Below, piece by piece: positions 1 through 10,632 of a DNA stretch of 64,000 nt. Each line of letters begins with the position of its first letter. Position 1 is the stretch's first letter. The DNA comes from Synanceia verrucosa (taxonomy: Eukaryota > Chordata > Actinopteri > Perciformes > Synanceiidae). Location of the stretch: assembly GCA_029721515.1 (NCBI GenBank), contig CM056567.1, positions 23,921,243 to 23,985,242 on the forward strand. The letters run 5' to 3'. A program made the translations under genes and the position numbers. Under the pieces are notes generated by a model. The model did no database searches. It was given only the letters and a program-made list of their open reading frames with translations, and had not been told where the DNA came from.

Positions 1-29
1 GACTTCCTTTCTTTAACATATATTATATT

Positions 30-713
30 TGTCAAGCCCAATCTGTCTGGTTTTATTAAGTTACCCGTTTTCTGTCTTGTGCCTGTATGTTGTCCTGTCA
101 TTTCCTGTTTTATTTTGTAGTATCCTGTCTTCCTCTTGTTTCAGGTGTTTTTGCTTCCTGTCCTAATGTGTTCCACCTGTGTGATTGTCAAGCTCCGCCC
201 TGAATGTTTCCACCTGTGCACCCTTACCTCATGTTTAAATAGTCCTGTCTCCACTTTGTCTTTGTTGGTGTGTCTTTTCTGATTTAGTCACGTCATGTTT
301 GCAGGCTGTACCTGTTGATGTAACTGTTTATATTTAGTCCACGTCAGATCTCTCATCTGGGTTTGTCAATTGTTTGTGCTTTATATTTGTTTTACCTTTT
401 AGTCGTATTATCAGTCTAGTTCAGTTCCTTTTATGCACTGTGAGTAGCTTTATCCTGTTTTGTCAGTCGCCCAGTGTCAAGTCAAGTTTCGTTCCATTGT
501 GCTTTAGTCTGCCAGGGTTAGGTTTGTGTTATGTGTAACTTGTCTTTTGTATGTTACATAGTTTGTTAGTCTTGTTAGTGTAGTCTCTGTCCCCGTAGTG
601 TTGCACTGTTTTGAGACTGTGTCTTGTTGTGTTGCCTTTTTTCCTTTTTTTGGTGAATAAATCTTTTTCTATGAATACCTTGCTTCAGAGTATATACACT
701 ACAGAATATCGTT
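30..713 (+). repeat. Solo-LTR-like repeat R, copy 1
   Basis: A 684 bp non-coding repeat begins TGTCAAGCCC and ends CACTACA, with an AATAAA at 656-661. These TG...CA ends and the internal poly(A) signal suggest a solo LTR of a gypsy-type retrotransposon, but I cannot define a clean target duplication. The same unit follows the C exons at 4246, 14565, 22195, 37157 and 41329, so it spread with the cluster duplications. It is followed by the 3' tail of an L2-like LINE (about 731-833, ending in AATAAAGACA). No gene is visible in 1-1250. Confidence 0.55.
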
Positions 714-1278
714 TTTTTTGTTTTTTTTTTTAGATCTCATGGGGAATCACTTTCTTGATGTATTGTTGTCTGTCAGTATAAAGACAATAAAGACACTGAA
801 CGTTTAACTGAACCAGAGGGTCTCTGACCAGGTCCCTGAAGACACCTGTCTAGTTTATTTTCACTGTCTCCTCATTAATAAAGAATCCAGCTGAAGATAG
901 TTGTGATGACTGTTAGAGATCTACATGGTCAGACACCCTCCTCTATCAATGAGCTTATGGAGGAATAAATCAGTCAGAGGTCAGGAACCTCTTATGATCA
1001 GAGCTTGTTGGTTTGACCTCAGTACAGAATTAAAAGGTGAGGTGACTGTGAGGTTTGACTTTTGATCTTTGAGAGTCACTCCAGCTAGAAATAAGAGGAC
1101 ACTGTGGAAAGTCACTTTATTGTTGCAGATAGAGAAGGTGAAGGAGAGACATCTACCAAGTGTGTGTGTGTGTGTGTGTGTCCTCAGTGAAGTGTATCAG
1201 TCTCTGCAGTAGCTTCCAGCTGCAGTAGTCAGTTCAGTTTCTGTTCAGGAGGTTTTTGTACGATGATATTTCACTGTG

Positions 1279-1779
1279 TGTACACATTTTGACTGTTGAT
1301 ATAATGATAACTCTGACAGTAGTAAACTGCTGCATCTTCAGTCTGGACTCCACTGATGGTCAGAGTGAAGTCAGACTTTGATCCACTGCCTGTAAAACGA
1401 TCTGGAGTCCCTAATTGTCGAGTAGTTGCACTATAAATAAGTAGTTTAGGAGTTCCTCCATCTCTCTGTTGGTACCAGGCTAAACGGTGATAGTTGTTAT
1501 ACACATAAACATCCTGACTGGTCCTACATGTGATGGAGACGGAGCCTCCCAGAGCAGAGCTCACTGCTCCAGGCTGAGTCACTGTGACCTGGCCTCTGGA
1601 CTCTGAGGATACAGAGACAAAAACATAAAGCAGCGTCATGGTTTTGTCGGCTTCATTTCAGAGGGACGGATGTTCATAGAGGAGAGGAGTTTGATTCTCT
1701 GGACTTTACCTGTGAAGCAGCAGCAGAGGACAGTCCAGATGAGGACGGAGATCAAAGTCATGTTTTTGATGAGGACCAT
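1279..1779 (-). CDS. Ig light chain V segment V1 (kappa-like), open
   Basis: This germline variable segment encodes the antigen-binding domain of a light chain after joining to J. The leader exon is 1710-1779 (23 codons plus one base, MVLIKNMTLISV start, hydrophobic). A 107 bp GT-AG intron follows, then the V exon at 1279-1602. Mature frameworks start QVTVTQPGA, with Cys in VSITC and VYYC and Trp in AWYQQ. CDR1 is QDVYVYNNYHRL, CDR2 SATTRQL, CDR3 start QSYHYINSQNV. The RSS is at 1251-1278: CACAGTG, 12 bp spacer, ACAAAAACC, all consensus. An octamer-like CTTTGCAT (7 of 8, kappa orientation) lies at 1880-1887, about 100 bp upstream of the ATG. The true start is the upstream leader ATG; the MTLLYVF start visible in the V reading frame lies in the intron. 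Confidence 0.93.
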
Positions 1780-2428
1780 TTCTGTGTCTTCTGTTGTCAT
1801 GAAGGACAGCTGTCAGTCATCCAGTGTTCAACTCTCAGGACTATAAAGTCTCCCAGAGCACTGGAGCATGGTGCTGCTGATGCAAAGTGGCTCTCTATGG
1901 AAATGCTCTGACTGACTCCAACAGGGACTTGGATTACTCTGATGATGCTGTTTATCAATGGATCAATCACTTCATCACACTATTGATCAGGAATGTGTCA
2001 GTGATCATCAGGATGAGTCTTTGGTTTGAGTTTGATGGAAAAATTATCTTCAAAAATATTTCGTGAATTCACTGTAATTCACTACATCACACATTGTTGT
2101 GGGACAAATTAAATAAAATAAGACTTTTTCCTTCATCATAATCCACAGTAAAAATGTCTCTGTAATAATAATGTCTGGTACATTCAGGGGGATTTTTTGG
2201 GCTGTTTTTTCCTGAAGAAATGTCATATTTCAATTTGTTTCACTGTAAAATAAATTCACATCACTTGTAGATGTTTTATATTTGACAAAGAAAATGTTGA
2301 AAATGTTTTAGCTTGTGAATCTGTTATAAATATATTTACCAGTGATGTCATGAACTGGGTAAACTGGGAATGTGTTTGGTGAGTTTGTTTGTGTCAAAGT
2401 CAGAGAGCCGTGTCTCTCTACAGTCAGA
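1780..2428. promoter_or_regulatory. V promoter and V-J interval, cluster 1
   Basis: This 650 bp interval separates the minus-strand V1 leader from the plus-strand J1 signal. It holds the V promoter: an octamer-like ATGCAAAG at 1880-1887 and a TATA-like CTATAAAG at 1841-1848, reading CTTTATAG on the V strand. The remainder is AT-rich and non-coding. Near-identical intervals occur in clusters 2, 4, 7, 8, 10 and 13. Confidence 0.6.
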
Positions 2429-2467
2429 GGTTTTTGTACAGCGCCTCAAAGACTTTGTATCACTGTG

Positions 2468-2505
2468 GAACACGTTCGGTGGAGGAACCAGACTGGATGT
2501 TGGAA
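2468..2505 (+). CDS. Ig light chain J1 segment, cluster 1
   Basis: A 38 nt joining segment encoding NTFGGGTRLDVG, with the FGxG motif, ends at a GTAAGT donor. Its RSS is GGTTTTTGT (2429-2437), a 23 bp spacer and CACTGTG (2461-2467). This 23-RSS pairs by the 12/23 rule with the 12-RSS of V. Confidence 0.9.
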
Positions 2506-2840
2506 GTAAGTATAAACTTTATTATCTCAGCAGATATTTGTCCTTGTATTCTTTTACGTTCAACAGTTTAGAGGAAAATATTCACCTTTCCATTTTCATG
2601 GGTGACTTTTTGACAAAGAGTTTGGACTAAGATGCAGAGTTCACTTCAGCAACAGAAATACAAAACCTCTTGTTACAAAAGTAAAATATTCAACCAGAGC
2701 AAAACTAATTGTTGACATCTTTAATGTTAAAGTTGCATCATGAGTGTTTGTAGCTTTAGTTCAGTCTGTCAGTCAGAGAGCAGTGTCTCTCTACAGTCAG
2801 AGGTTTTTGTACGGCTCCTCAATGACTTTGTATCACTGTG

Positions 2841-2878
2841 GTGGACTTTTGGTGGAGGAACCAGACTGGATGTTGGAA
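2841..2878 (+). CDS. Ig light chain J2 segment, cluster 1
   Basis: The second 38 nt J encodes WTFGGGTRLDVG. Nonamer is 2802-2810, 23 bp spacer, heptamer 2834-2840; the donor GTAAGT follows. It differs from J1 only at the first codons. Confidence 0.9.
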
Positions 2879-3741
2879 GTAAGTTTCTGCACAAAAATAC
2901 TAAATATAAAAACCATAAAGTGATGTTTTAATTTGTTTTTTTTTTTGCACGTTCCAGGCAGATCATTATATGTTGTTTTATTTCTAACAGTTGTAGTATT
3001 CATGTTTTTATTCCTCCTCCTTCATCATGGAGAATAACTCAGAGCTTTTCCAAACTTCTTCATATTTTTCATTCTTGTTGTGTTTAAATTTAAATTTAAG
3101 TATTGAAAAGATAATACTGCAGACCTCTAGATTGAAATTTTTACAAGATTTTCTTGTTTACCACCTCCATTCTGTTTAAAAAACATTTTAAAAATCAAAT
3201 ACAATTGAATTGGATTGAAGATAAAGATCTTTATTTGAAAAAGTGCCATATTTTTTAATGTTTTGAAAATCTTTTAAACAATTTAAATGATGACTGAAAT
3301 CCACATAAAGAACATTTGATTGTGCTCATTTCCTTTTCTGTATTTCTTTATGTTCCCATTAAATACTTTACAGTAATTTATACTTAATGTTTTGTATGTT
3401 GAGATGATGTTTTAGTATTTTTAGACCTCCTAAGGTTTTAGTGTTTTTAAACTTTCTGAATTTTGGCTATTTTTAAACTTTACTGATGTTTTATTTCCAG
3501 TGTAGTTTGATATATTTCAGGTCAGTGTGTTTGATGATTCTCTCTGTGCTGATATGCATGAGAGGCTTCTTAAAGGAAGTGAAACAATGTGTGAGTGAGT
3601 GACTGGTGGAGCAGAAAAAGCATCTGACAGAAACTCCTTAAAGGAGAAAATCATCTCTCACACAGTCAAGGTGTCTCAGTGTCTGCTGGTAGATTGACAG
3701 CTCTGTGGTCCCTGTCCTCTAAGCTGATTGGTGTCTCCTAG
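2879..3741 (+). promoter_or_regulatory. J-C intron with candidate B-cell enhancer core, cluster 1
   Basis: The intron runs from the J2 donor to the C acceptor (TCTCCTAG). Within it, ATATGCAT (3552-3559, octamer-like) lies 15 bp before GGAAGTGAAA (3575-3584). The latter fits GGAANNGAAA, the PU.1-IRF composite element known from kappa enhancers. Enhancer function is inferred. The same pair is kept in the other clusters; the rest is AT-rich with no coding signal. Confidence 0.5.
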
Positions 3742-4064
3742 GTGAAGTCCCTCCCACCCTGACGGTGCTGCAATCCTCCAGTGAGGAGCTGCAGCAGGGG
3801 AAGGCCACGCTCATGTGCCTGGCCAACAAGGGCTTCCCCTCAGACTGGAGTCTGGCCTGGAAGGTGGTCCCCAGCAGCATCAGCTGGGAGGAGAGCAGGA
3901 GCCCCGGGGTGCTGGAGAAGGACGGCCACTACAGCTGGAGCAGCACCCTGACGCTCCCTGCAGACCAGTGGAGGAAGGTGGACTCTGTGACCTGTGAGGC
4001 CACCCAGGGCTCCCAGACTCCACTCTCAGAGACACTGATGAGAGACCAGTGTTCCCAGTCCTGA
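3742..4064 (+). CDS. Ig light chain constant exon C1, intact
   Basis: The complete constant-domain exon is spliced from J: its first two bases complete the split codon after VG, giving S-E-V-P-P-T-L-T-V. About 106 residues carry the Ig-fold cysteines in LMC and VTC, Trp in LAW, the TLTLP strand, and a Cys three residues before the end (RDQCSQS), the expected heavy-chain disulfide. The acceptor TCTCCTAG precedes it and AATAAA is at 4180-4185, after a CT microsatellite. This is the usual single-exon light-chain C of teleosts. Confidence 0.93.
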
Positions 4065-4245
4065 CCTGACTCACTGGTACTCTGATACTGGTTTCACTCT
4101 GCTACTGCTCTCAGTCTGCAATACTCTCTCTCTCTCTCTCTCTCTCCTGCTTGTTTTGATGATCTCAACATTTTAAAACAATAAAGAAATCATCATGTGG
4201 ATTATAAATGTCTTTTGACTTCCTTTCTTTAACATATATTATATT

Positions 4246-4914
4246 TGTCAAGCCCAATCTGTCTGGTTTTATTAAGTTACCCGTTTTCTGTCTTGTGCCT
4301 GTATGTTGTCCTGTCATTTCCTGTTTTATTTTGTAGTATCCTGTCTTCCTCTTGTTTCAGGTGTTTTTGCTTCCTGTCCTAATGTGTTCCACCTGTGTGA
4401 TTGTCAAGCTCCGCCCTGAATGTTTCCACCTGTGCACCCTTACCTCATGTTTAAATAGTCCTGTCTCCACTTTGTCTTTGTTGGTGTGTCTTTTCTGATT
4501 TAGTCACGTCATGTTTGCAGGCTGTACCTGTCGATGTAACTGTTTATATTTAGTCCACGTTAGGTCTCTCGTCTGGGTTTGTCAATTGTTTGTGCTTTAT
4601 GTTTGTTTTACCTTTTAGTCGTATTATCAGTCTAGTTCAGTTCCTTTTATGCACTGTGAGTAGCTTTATCCTGTTTTGTCAGTCGCCCAGTGTCAAGTCA
4701 AGTTTTGTTCCATTTTGCTTTAGTCTGCCAGGGTTAGGTTTGTGTTATGTGTAACTTGTCGTTTGTTACATAGTTTGTTAGTCTTGTTAGTGTAGTCTCT
4801 GTCCCCGTAGCGTTGCATTATTTTGAGACCCTGTCTTGTTGTGTTGCCTTTTTGCTTTTTTTGGGTAATAAATCCTTTTCTGTGAATACCGTGCTTCAGA
4901 GTATATACACTACA
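4246..4914 (+). repeat. Solo-LTR-like repeat R, copy 2
   Basis: Near-identical to the repeat at 30-713, located 3' of C1. It is followed by the L2-like 3' tail (about 4960-5050), which ends at the CAG where the Harbinger-like element starts. Confidence 0.5.
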
Positions 4915-6264
4915 GAATATAGTTTTTGTTTTGTTTTTGTTTTTTTAAATTTAAATCTCAGGGAGAATCACTTTCTTTATGTATTGTTGTCTGCCAGTAT
5001 ACAGACAATAAAGACATTGAATGTTGAACTGAACCAGAGGGTCTCTGACCAGGGGTGCATTTCCCAAATAACGACGGAAGTTAGCATGAAACCACGGTAG
5101 TACGTAGTATTTCCGAACGACCGAACTTCCCATTTCCGACCGTTTCCCAAAAATCTCCAACTACCGTCATACTATGTAAGCTGGAACGACGTTAGTTTGA
5201 ACTTCCGTCGTCCGAATGACATAGTTTCCAGATGTTTCGGAAGTTTCGGATGCATTCGTTGCTGAAAGCGTGTTGACGACAGAAACAGTTTTATTTCAAT
5301 CAAGCCAGTGTGACATCTTTAGAAACTTTGGGAAATATTCATCAACATGATCATGTTCCCTACTCACTGAAAGTAAGAACTGAACTGGGACAGGACAGTG
5401 GTTAGAGTGTTAGCGCTGCAGTGTGTCAACATGGTGTTTAGTTAGGCATGGGTTCAAATCCTACTGAGAATGATAAGATGATTCACTTTTGCTGGCAGAT
5501 AAGATGTAGCCTAGTAATATTTCTGACATTGTATTCCATTATCGAGTGGTGTATTTGCAATATTTATGAATATTTAACACCACCTAATCATCAGTTGTTG
5601 GTCTCCACCTTATTCTATTGAACTGCTTTAATGATGAATTATTTTCAGTTAGAAAACTTATGTGTAACTGTATGTCACACACTGTCATTTGCAACTGCAC
5701 TGTAACTGTCAGACTTATATTTCTGTTTTTCTTTTTTCTCTCATAGTTTATCAAAAATTGCACCTCTTATTATTATCTATTATCATATTTTATCATAATC
5801 TGCGCCTTGCATTCCTTTTATGTATCTATTACAGTATACAGTTTGGTACTTTATCTCTTATTTTATTTTCATCCTCCTGACCCCTGCATATCCCTGTGTG
5901 CCTCCATCTTTCAAGCTGCTGGAATTGTGAATTTGTCTGTGAGATGAATAACGTATCTATCTATCTGTCTAATAATATAATATAACATAATATAATTATT
6001 TAACAGTAGGCTATTTACGTTGTAATTTCAAAATTCTAGGGCGACACAAACATTTGTTATTAAAACATAACTTGCGTCTTTTCACCTCAACTGTGAGGTG
6101 AAAGTTAAAGTGACATTCTTCATTCATGCTGTAGGGGGATCATTGATCACAGGGTGTCTAATCCTGATATTTCAAGCCCCAAGAAGAAGAAGAGGACATG
6201 ACGTCACCTGAATTGGGCAAAAGAGGGAAATATTAAACTAGTTAATTTCTACAATCCATGTAAC

Positions 6265-8256
6265 ATGATGTCGTTAGAAGCTATGGATGAACTGGAAGGT
6301 TATTTAGAGGGGAAAGTTATATGGTGTGGTGATTTTAATGCACATAGCATGTTATGGGATAGTAGGAATGATTACAATGGAATGGTGATAGAAGAAGTAA
6401 TGGATAATAAAAATCTAGTATGTCTCAACGATGGGAGAGGGACAAGAATTAATGTTAGGACAGGGGCAGAATCAGCGATAGATCTTACATTAGTATCAGA
6501 TTCACTAGCGGGTATCTGTTCTTGGGATGTGATGAAGGAAACCACCATAGGAAGTGACCATTATCCAATAGTGATAGAAGTGGGAATAAATCTAGAACAT
6601 TATAATACAGGGAGAGCACAGGGGTGGTCATTTGGTAGTGCGGAGTGGGACAAATTTATTGATATTAGTGATAGGGAAATTAAGAAAACTGAGACAAGTG
6701 TTGATGTTGATAGGTTAAATTAATATATTTGTGAAGGTATTTTGAAAGCTGCAAAGGAAACTATTAAGGTAAAGGGATGTGGGCAAAGGAAGAAGGTTGT
6801 TCCATGGTGGACGAAAGAGTGTGATGAAGCATTTAAAACTAGAAATAAAGCGTTTAAAGTGTTAAAACAGAATCATAATTATCAGAGTCTTATTGAATAT
6901 CAAAGGTCACAAGCCAGGGTACGAAGAACCATAAAGTATTCAAAGAAAGAGTATTGGCAAAGGTTTTGTAACTCAGTAGGGAGGGAGACAGAAATAGCAA
7001 GCATATGGGGAATGATTAAAAGAATGAATGGAGTTAAAAAGGAGTATGGATACCCTGTATTAAAAGAGGGTAACATAACAGCGGTAAGGGATAAAGAAAA
7101 AGCTGAAATGTTGGTTAAAACATTTAGAAGAACACATAGTTCTGAAAATATTAGTGAAGAAAGGAAAAGGGGAAGGGAAAGGACAATAAGGGAGAATGAA
7201 GAATTGTTGCACTGTGAGGGGGACACAGAGGAGCTAATTAATACACCATTTACTAAAGCAGAATTGAATCAAGCCTTAAGGAAGACAAAGCGATCAGCAC
7301 CAGGCAAGGATCAAGTATGTCATATAATGATAAATCATCTTAGTGAAACAGCCAAAGAGGTATTGCTTGAGTTGTATAACAAAGTCTGGGAGGAAGGGAG
7401 ATTACCAACAAACTGGAAAGAGACTGTGCTCGTACCAATAAGTAAACCAGGGAAAGACGCTACAGACCCAATGAATTATTGGCCTATTGCCCTAACATCA
7501 AATATATGCAAAATAATGGAGAAAATGATAAATGAAAGACTAACATATTTTTTGGAGAGTAAAGGGTACATAGCAAAGTATCAAAGTGGTTTCAGGAAGG
7601 GCCATAATACTATGGATGCAACTTTATGCCTAGAGCATGAAATAAGGAAAGCACAGATTAATAAAGAGAGTGTGGTAGTTGTTTTTTTCGACATTGAAAA
7701 AGCATATGATATGCTATGGAAAGAAGGGCTACTAATTAAACTTTTTAAAATGGGTATAAGAGGGAAGATATATAAATGGATAAGGAATTTTCTACAAGAT
7801 AGAAAGATACAAGTGAGAATAGGGAATGAGTACTCACAAAGTGTAACAGTGGAGAATGGAACACCACAAGGGAGTATTGTGAGTCCATTATTATTTTCAG
7901 TGATGATTAATGAAGTATTTTCTGAAGTGGAGCAGGGGATGGGGTTTTCTTTGTTTGCGGATGATGGAGCAATTTGGAAGAGGGGACGGAATGTGGGGTT
8001 CATTGTAAAAAAAATGCAAGAAGCTATTTTAAAAGTAGAGAAATGGGCAGATAGTTGGGGATTTAGATTTTCAGTTGATAAAACAAAAACAATGATTTTT
8101 ACAAGGAAAAGAATTGGGAAGGAGGTTAAGTTAAAATTGTATAATCAGGAACTGGAGAGGGTTAAGCACTTTAAATTATTAGGGATATGGTTTGATGAAA
8201 AGCTTACATGGGCAGTGCACATTCAAAAACTGATTGGCAAATGTAAAAGGTGGTGA
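6265..8256 (+). pseudogene. LINE endonuclease and reverse transcriptase region
   Basis: The frame from 6265 encodes the C-terminal half of an APE-type endonuclease: WCGDFNAHS, then GSDHYPI near 6555. It is broken by one in-frame TAA at 6721-6723. The same frame resumes and encodes the reverse transcriptase: SAPGKDQV, GFRKGHNTMDA, FFDIEKAYD, NGTPQGSIVSPLLF and the catalytic FADD at 7954-7965. A frameshift near 8245 then moves the protein into the next frame. Related fish LINEs encode these as one polyprotein. Confidence 0.85.
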
Positions 8257-9629
8257 ATGTAATGAGATGCTTAGTGGGAAGAGAGTGGGGAGCAGACAGA
8301 AAAGCCTTAAAGTCTCTGTACATTGGATTAATCAGAGCTATTCTGGATTATGGGGCAATAGTATACGGGTCAGGAGCGAGCACTACTCTGAAAAAACTAG
8401 ACCAAATACAGTATCAGTGTTTAAGGTTATGCACAGGTGCATTTAAAACAACCCCTGTAGCAGCATTACTGGTAGAAATGGGAGAACAGCCGCTAGAAAT
8501 AAGGAGGGAACAACTAGCAATTAATTATTGGGTTAGTTTACAGGGCCACAGTCAGGATCATCCTGCACAGGACACTTTAAAACCCTGTTGGGAGAAGGAG
8601 AAGAGTAGAACCAAGAGCTTTGGATGGACAGTGAAAGAAATAGCAAAACAACACCAGATAGATCAGCTACAGATCAGCCCGACAGTGCCCATACCAATAA
8701 TACAGCCATGGTTATTTCCAGAGGCTATTGTGGATTTATCATTATTAGATCAAAGAAAAGACAAGAATTTTGTTCTTACAGCACAGACAGTACAAACATA
8801 CATTGATGGGTATTATAGTTACGTACAGATATACACTGATGCATCAAAGAGTTCAGACAGCAAAACAGGAGTCGGTTTTTTTGTGCCCGAGTTTGATGTT
8901 GTGGTGGGGAAAAGGATTGAGGGAAAAGTTTCAGTGTACACAGGGGAAATGGTGGCAATAGTGTTAGCACTACAGTGGGTGGAAGACACAAGACCAATGA
9001 GAGCACTTATATGTTCAGATTCAAGTTCAGCACTGGCAAGTTTAAATAGCAGTCACTCTGAGAGTAGACCAGATATTTTAATTGAAATGCAGCAGGCACT
9101 TTACAGGATTCAGAGGATGGGTATTAGGGTCATTTTTATATGGGTACCAGCACACATTGGGGTGACAGGAAATGAAATGGCAGATAAGATCGCAAAGAGA
9201 GCAATAAAGAAGGAAAATATTGAAATAAATGTTAGTATTGGTCGAAAAGAGGTCAAGAACATAATAAAAGAAAAACTAAAGGAGAGATGGCAGAAGCAAT
9301 GGGATAGAGAAAAGAAGGGGAGGTGGTATTACAGAATCCAGAAGAAAGTTTGAGAGGTTAGGAATACAGGAAGAAACAGGAGGGAGGAGGTAGTGATTAC
9401 ACGGATGAGATTTGGACATACAGGGTTAAATAGTACGTTGCACAAGATAGGGAAACACAACACGGGTGGCTGTGACTACTGTGGGGAGGAGGAAACAGTG
9501 GAACATGTTCTAGTAAGATGTAAAAAGTATGAAACACAAAGGAGACAAATGATACAAAAACTCAGTAGGCAAAAGGAAAGGTTCAATGTGTTTGATATAC
9601 TGAGGGAGAGTCACGAGGGAGAGTGTTGA
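8250..9629 (+). pseudogene. LINE RT thumb, RNase H and CCHC region
   Basis: This continues the polyprotein after the frameshift: the RT C-terminal region (LVGREWGADR, LDYGAIVYGSG), then an RNase H domain with IYTDASKS, the conserved Glu in YTGEM, Asp in ICSDSSSA and the distal VPAHIGVTGNEMAD. A TGA at 9351-9353 interrupts the frame. Beyond it the same frame encodes C-X2-C-X7-H-X4-C (CDYCGEEETVEHVLVRC), the terminal zinc knuckle. Confidence 0.85.
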
Positions 9630-10131
9630 AATTATGTTGGGGTTTATGAGAGCAACAGGGTTATTTAGAAGAATATAAAGGTTTGGGCATTTATCTAGGG
9701 AATTTTTTTTTTTTTTTTTTTTAGTTATTATTACTTTAGGTTCATTTAGTCTTGTGAGAGTAAGACATACTGATCCATACTCCTAATCAGTTGGTGGCGG
9801 TAATGCACCAATACGTTGTTTGCCAACCGCCATAAAACCACAAGAAGAAGAAGAAGAAGAAGACGTCACCTGAACGAACATTCAACGACAGCTCCATGCT
9901 ATTCGTTCGAACGACACAACTTTCCGATGCAACTTCCGATGCATCGTTCCAACTAAGCTTTTGGGAAACACTTCCGTCGTTCAACGATGCATCGGACTAC
10001 ATTAGTTGTAAACATCGGAAGTTGCGTCGTTCGGACGATGCTGTTGGGAAACATCTGCGTCGTAGATCCATCGTTCGAACGTAGGAAGTAGCTAATGACG
10101 TTAGCAACGAACCTTTTGGGAAACGCACCCC

Positions 10132-10498
10132 AGGTCTCTCATCTGGGGTTGTCAATTGTTTGTGCTTTATATTTGTTTTACATTTTAGTCGTATTATCAG
10201 TCTAGTTCAGTTCCTTTTATGCACTGTGAGTAGCTTTATCCTGTTTTGTCAGTCGCCCAGTGTCAAGTCAAGTTTCGTTCCATTTTGCTTTAGTCTGCCA
10301 GGGTTAGGTTTGTGTTATGTGTAACTTGTCTTTTGTTTGTTACATAGTTTGTTAGTCTTGTTAGTGTAGTCTCTGTCCCTGTAGCGTTGCATTGTTTTGT
10401 GACCCTGTCTTGTTGTGTTGCCTTTTTTTCCTTTTTTTTGGTAATAAATCCTTTCCTGTGAATACCTTGCTTCAGAGTATATACACCACTACACTACA
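10132..10498 (+). repeat. Partial copy of repeat R
   Basis: This is the 3' half of repeat R, starting AGGTCTCTC and corresponding to about 4562-4914. It is followed by the L2-like tail to 10632. It duplicates sequence already present left of element H1, indicating a local tandem duplication with H1 at the junction. Confidence 0.6.
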
Positions 10499-10632
10499 GA
10501 GGACAGTTGTTTTTTTTTTTTTTTTTAAATTTAAATCTCATGGAGAATCACTTTCTTTATGTACTGTTGTCTGTCAGTCATAAAGACAATAAAGACACTG
10601 AATGTTGAACTGAACCAGAGGGTCTCTGACCA

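Larger units (their letters stand above)
6213..9861 (+). mobile_element. 5'-truncated non-LTR retrotransposon with RNase H (I/Nimb-like)
   Basis: The 3.65 kb insertion is flanked by a perfect 13 bp duplication, GACGTCACCTGAA, at 6200-6212 and 9862-9874. It is absent from the paralogous element at 23-24.4 kb. The order is endonuclease (C-terminal part), reverse transcriptase, RNase H, zinc knuckle and a short AAG-repeat tail. The 5' end is missing, which is typical of incomplete target-primed reverse transcription. RNase H plus a CCHC knuckle after RT points to the I/R1 group of LINEs; the exact clade is uncertain. Few disabling changes suggest a young insertion. Confidence 0.88.
5052..10131. 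mobile_element. Harbinger-like inverted-repeat element H1, copy 1, interrupted by a LINE
   Basis: The terminal inverted repeats are GGGTGCRTTTCCCAAA at the left and its complement TTTGGGAAACGCACCC at the right. CAG flanks both ends, consistent with a 3 bp CWG target duplication. The internal sequence has no coding capacity of its own; 5385-5472 resembles a tRNA-derived head (TGGTTAGAGTG ... GGGTTCAAATCC). A LINE occupies 6213-9861. The uninterrupted paralogue is 23005-24424 (1.42 kb). Left flank is the end of repeat R plus tail, while right flank is the middle of R, so the flanks do not reconstruct one empty site. Confidence 0.7.

Noticed and set aside
1150..1185. GT/CA repeat beside every V as a CRISPR-like or regulatory array
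   Set aside because: Simple microsatellite of varying length with no spacers; noted only as a possible breakpoint hotspot.
1603..1639. MTLLYVFVSVSS start in frame with each V exon
   Set aside because: It lies in the leader-V intron, upstream of the TCCTCAG acceptor. The real start is the leader ATG about 140 bp further upstream, with GT-AG splicing and a hydrophobic signal.
2370..2931. Short open frames across J segments (60-95 codons), repeated in all clusters
   Set aside because: They read RSS, J and intron together. They recur only because the clusters are duplicates.
3815..4074. Overlapping open frames on both strands of the C exons
   Set aside because: GC-rich shadows of the true C frame; they lack splice continuity with J.
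6900..8003. Minus-strand frames inside the LINE
   Set aside because: Antisense of the reverse transcriptase region; no motif on that strand.
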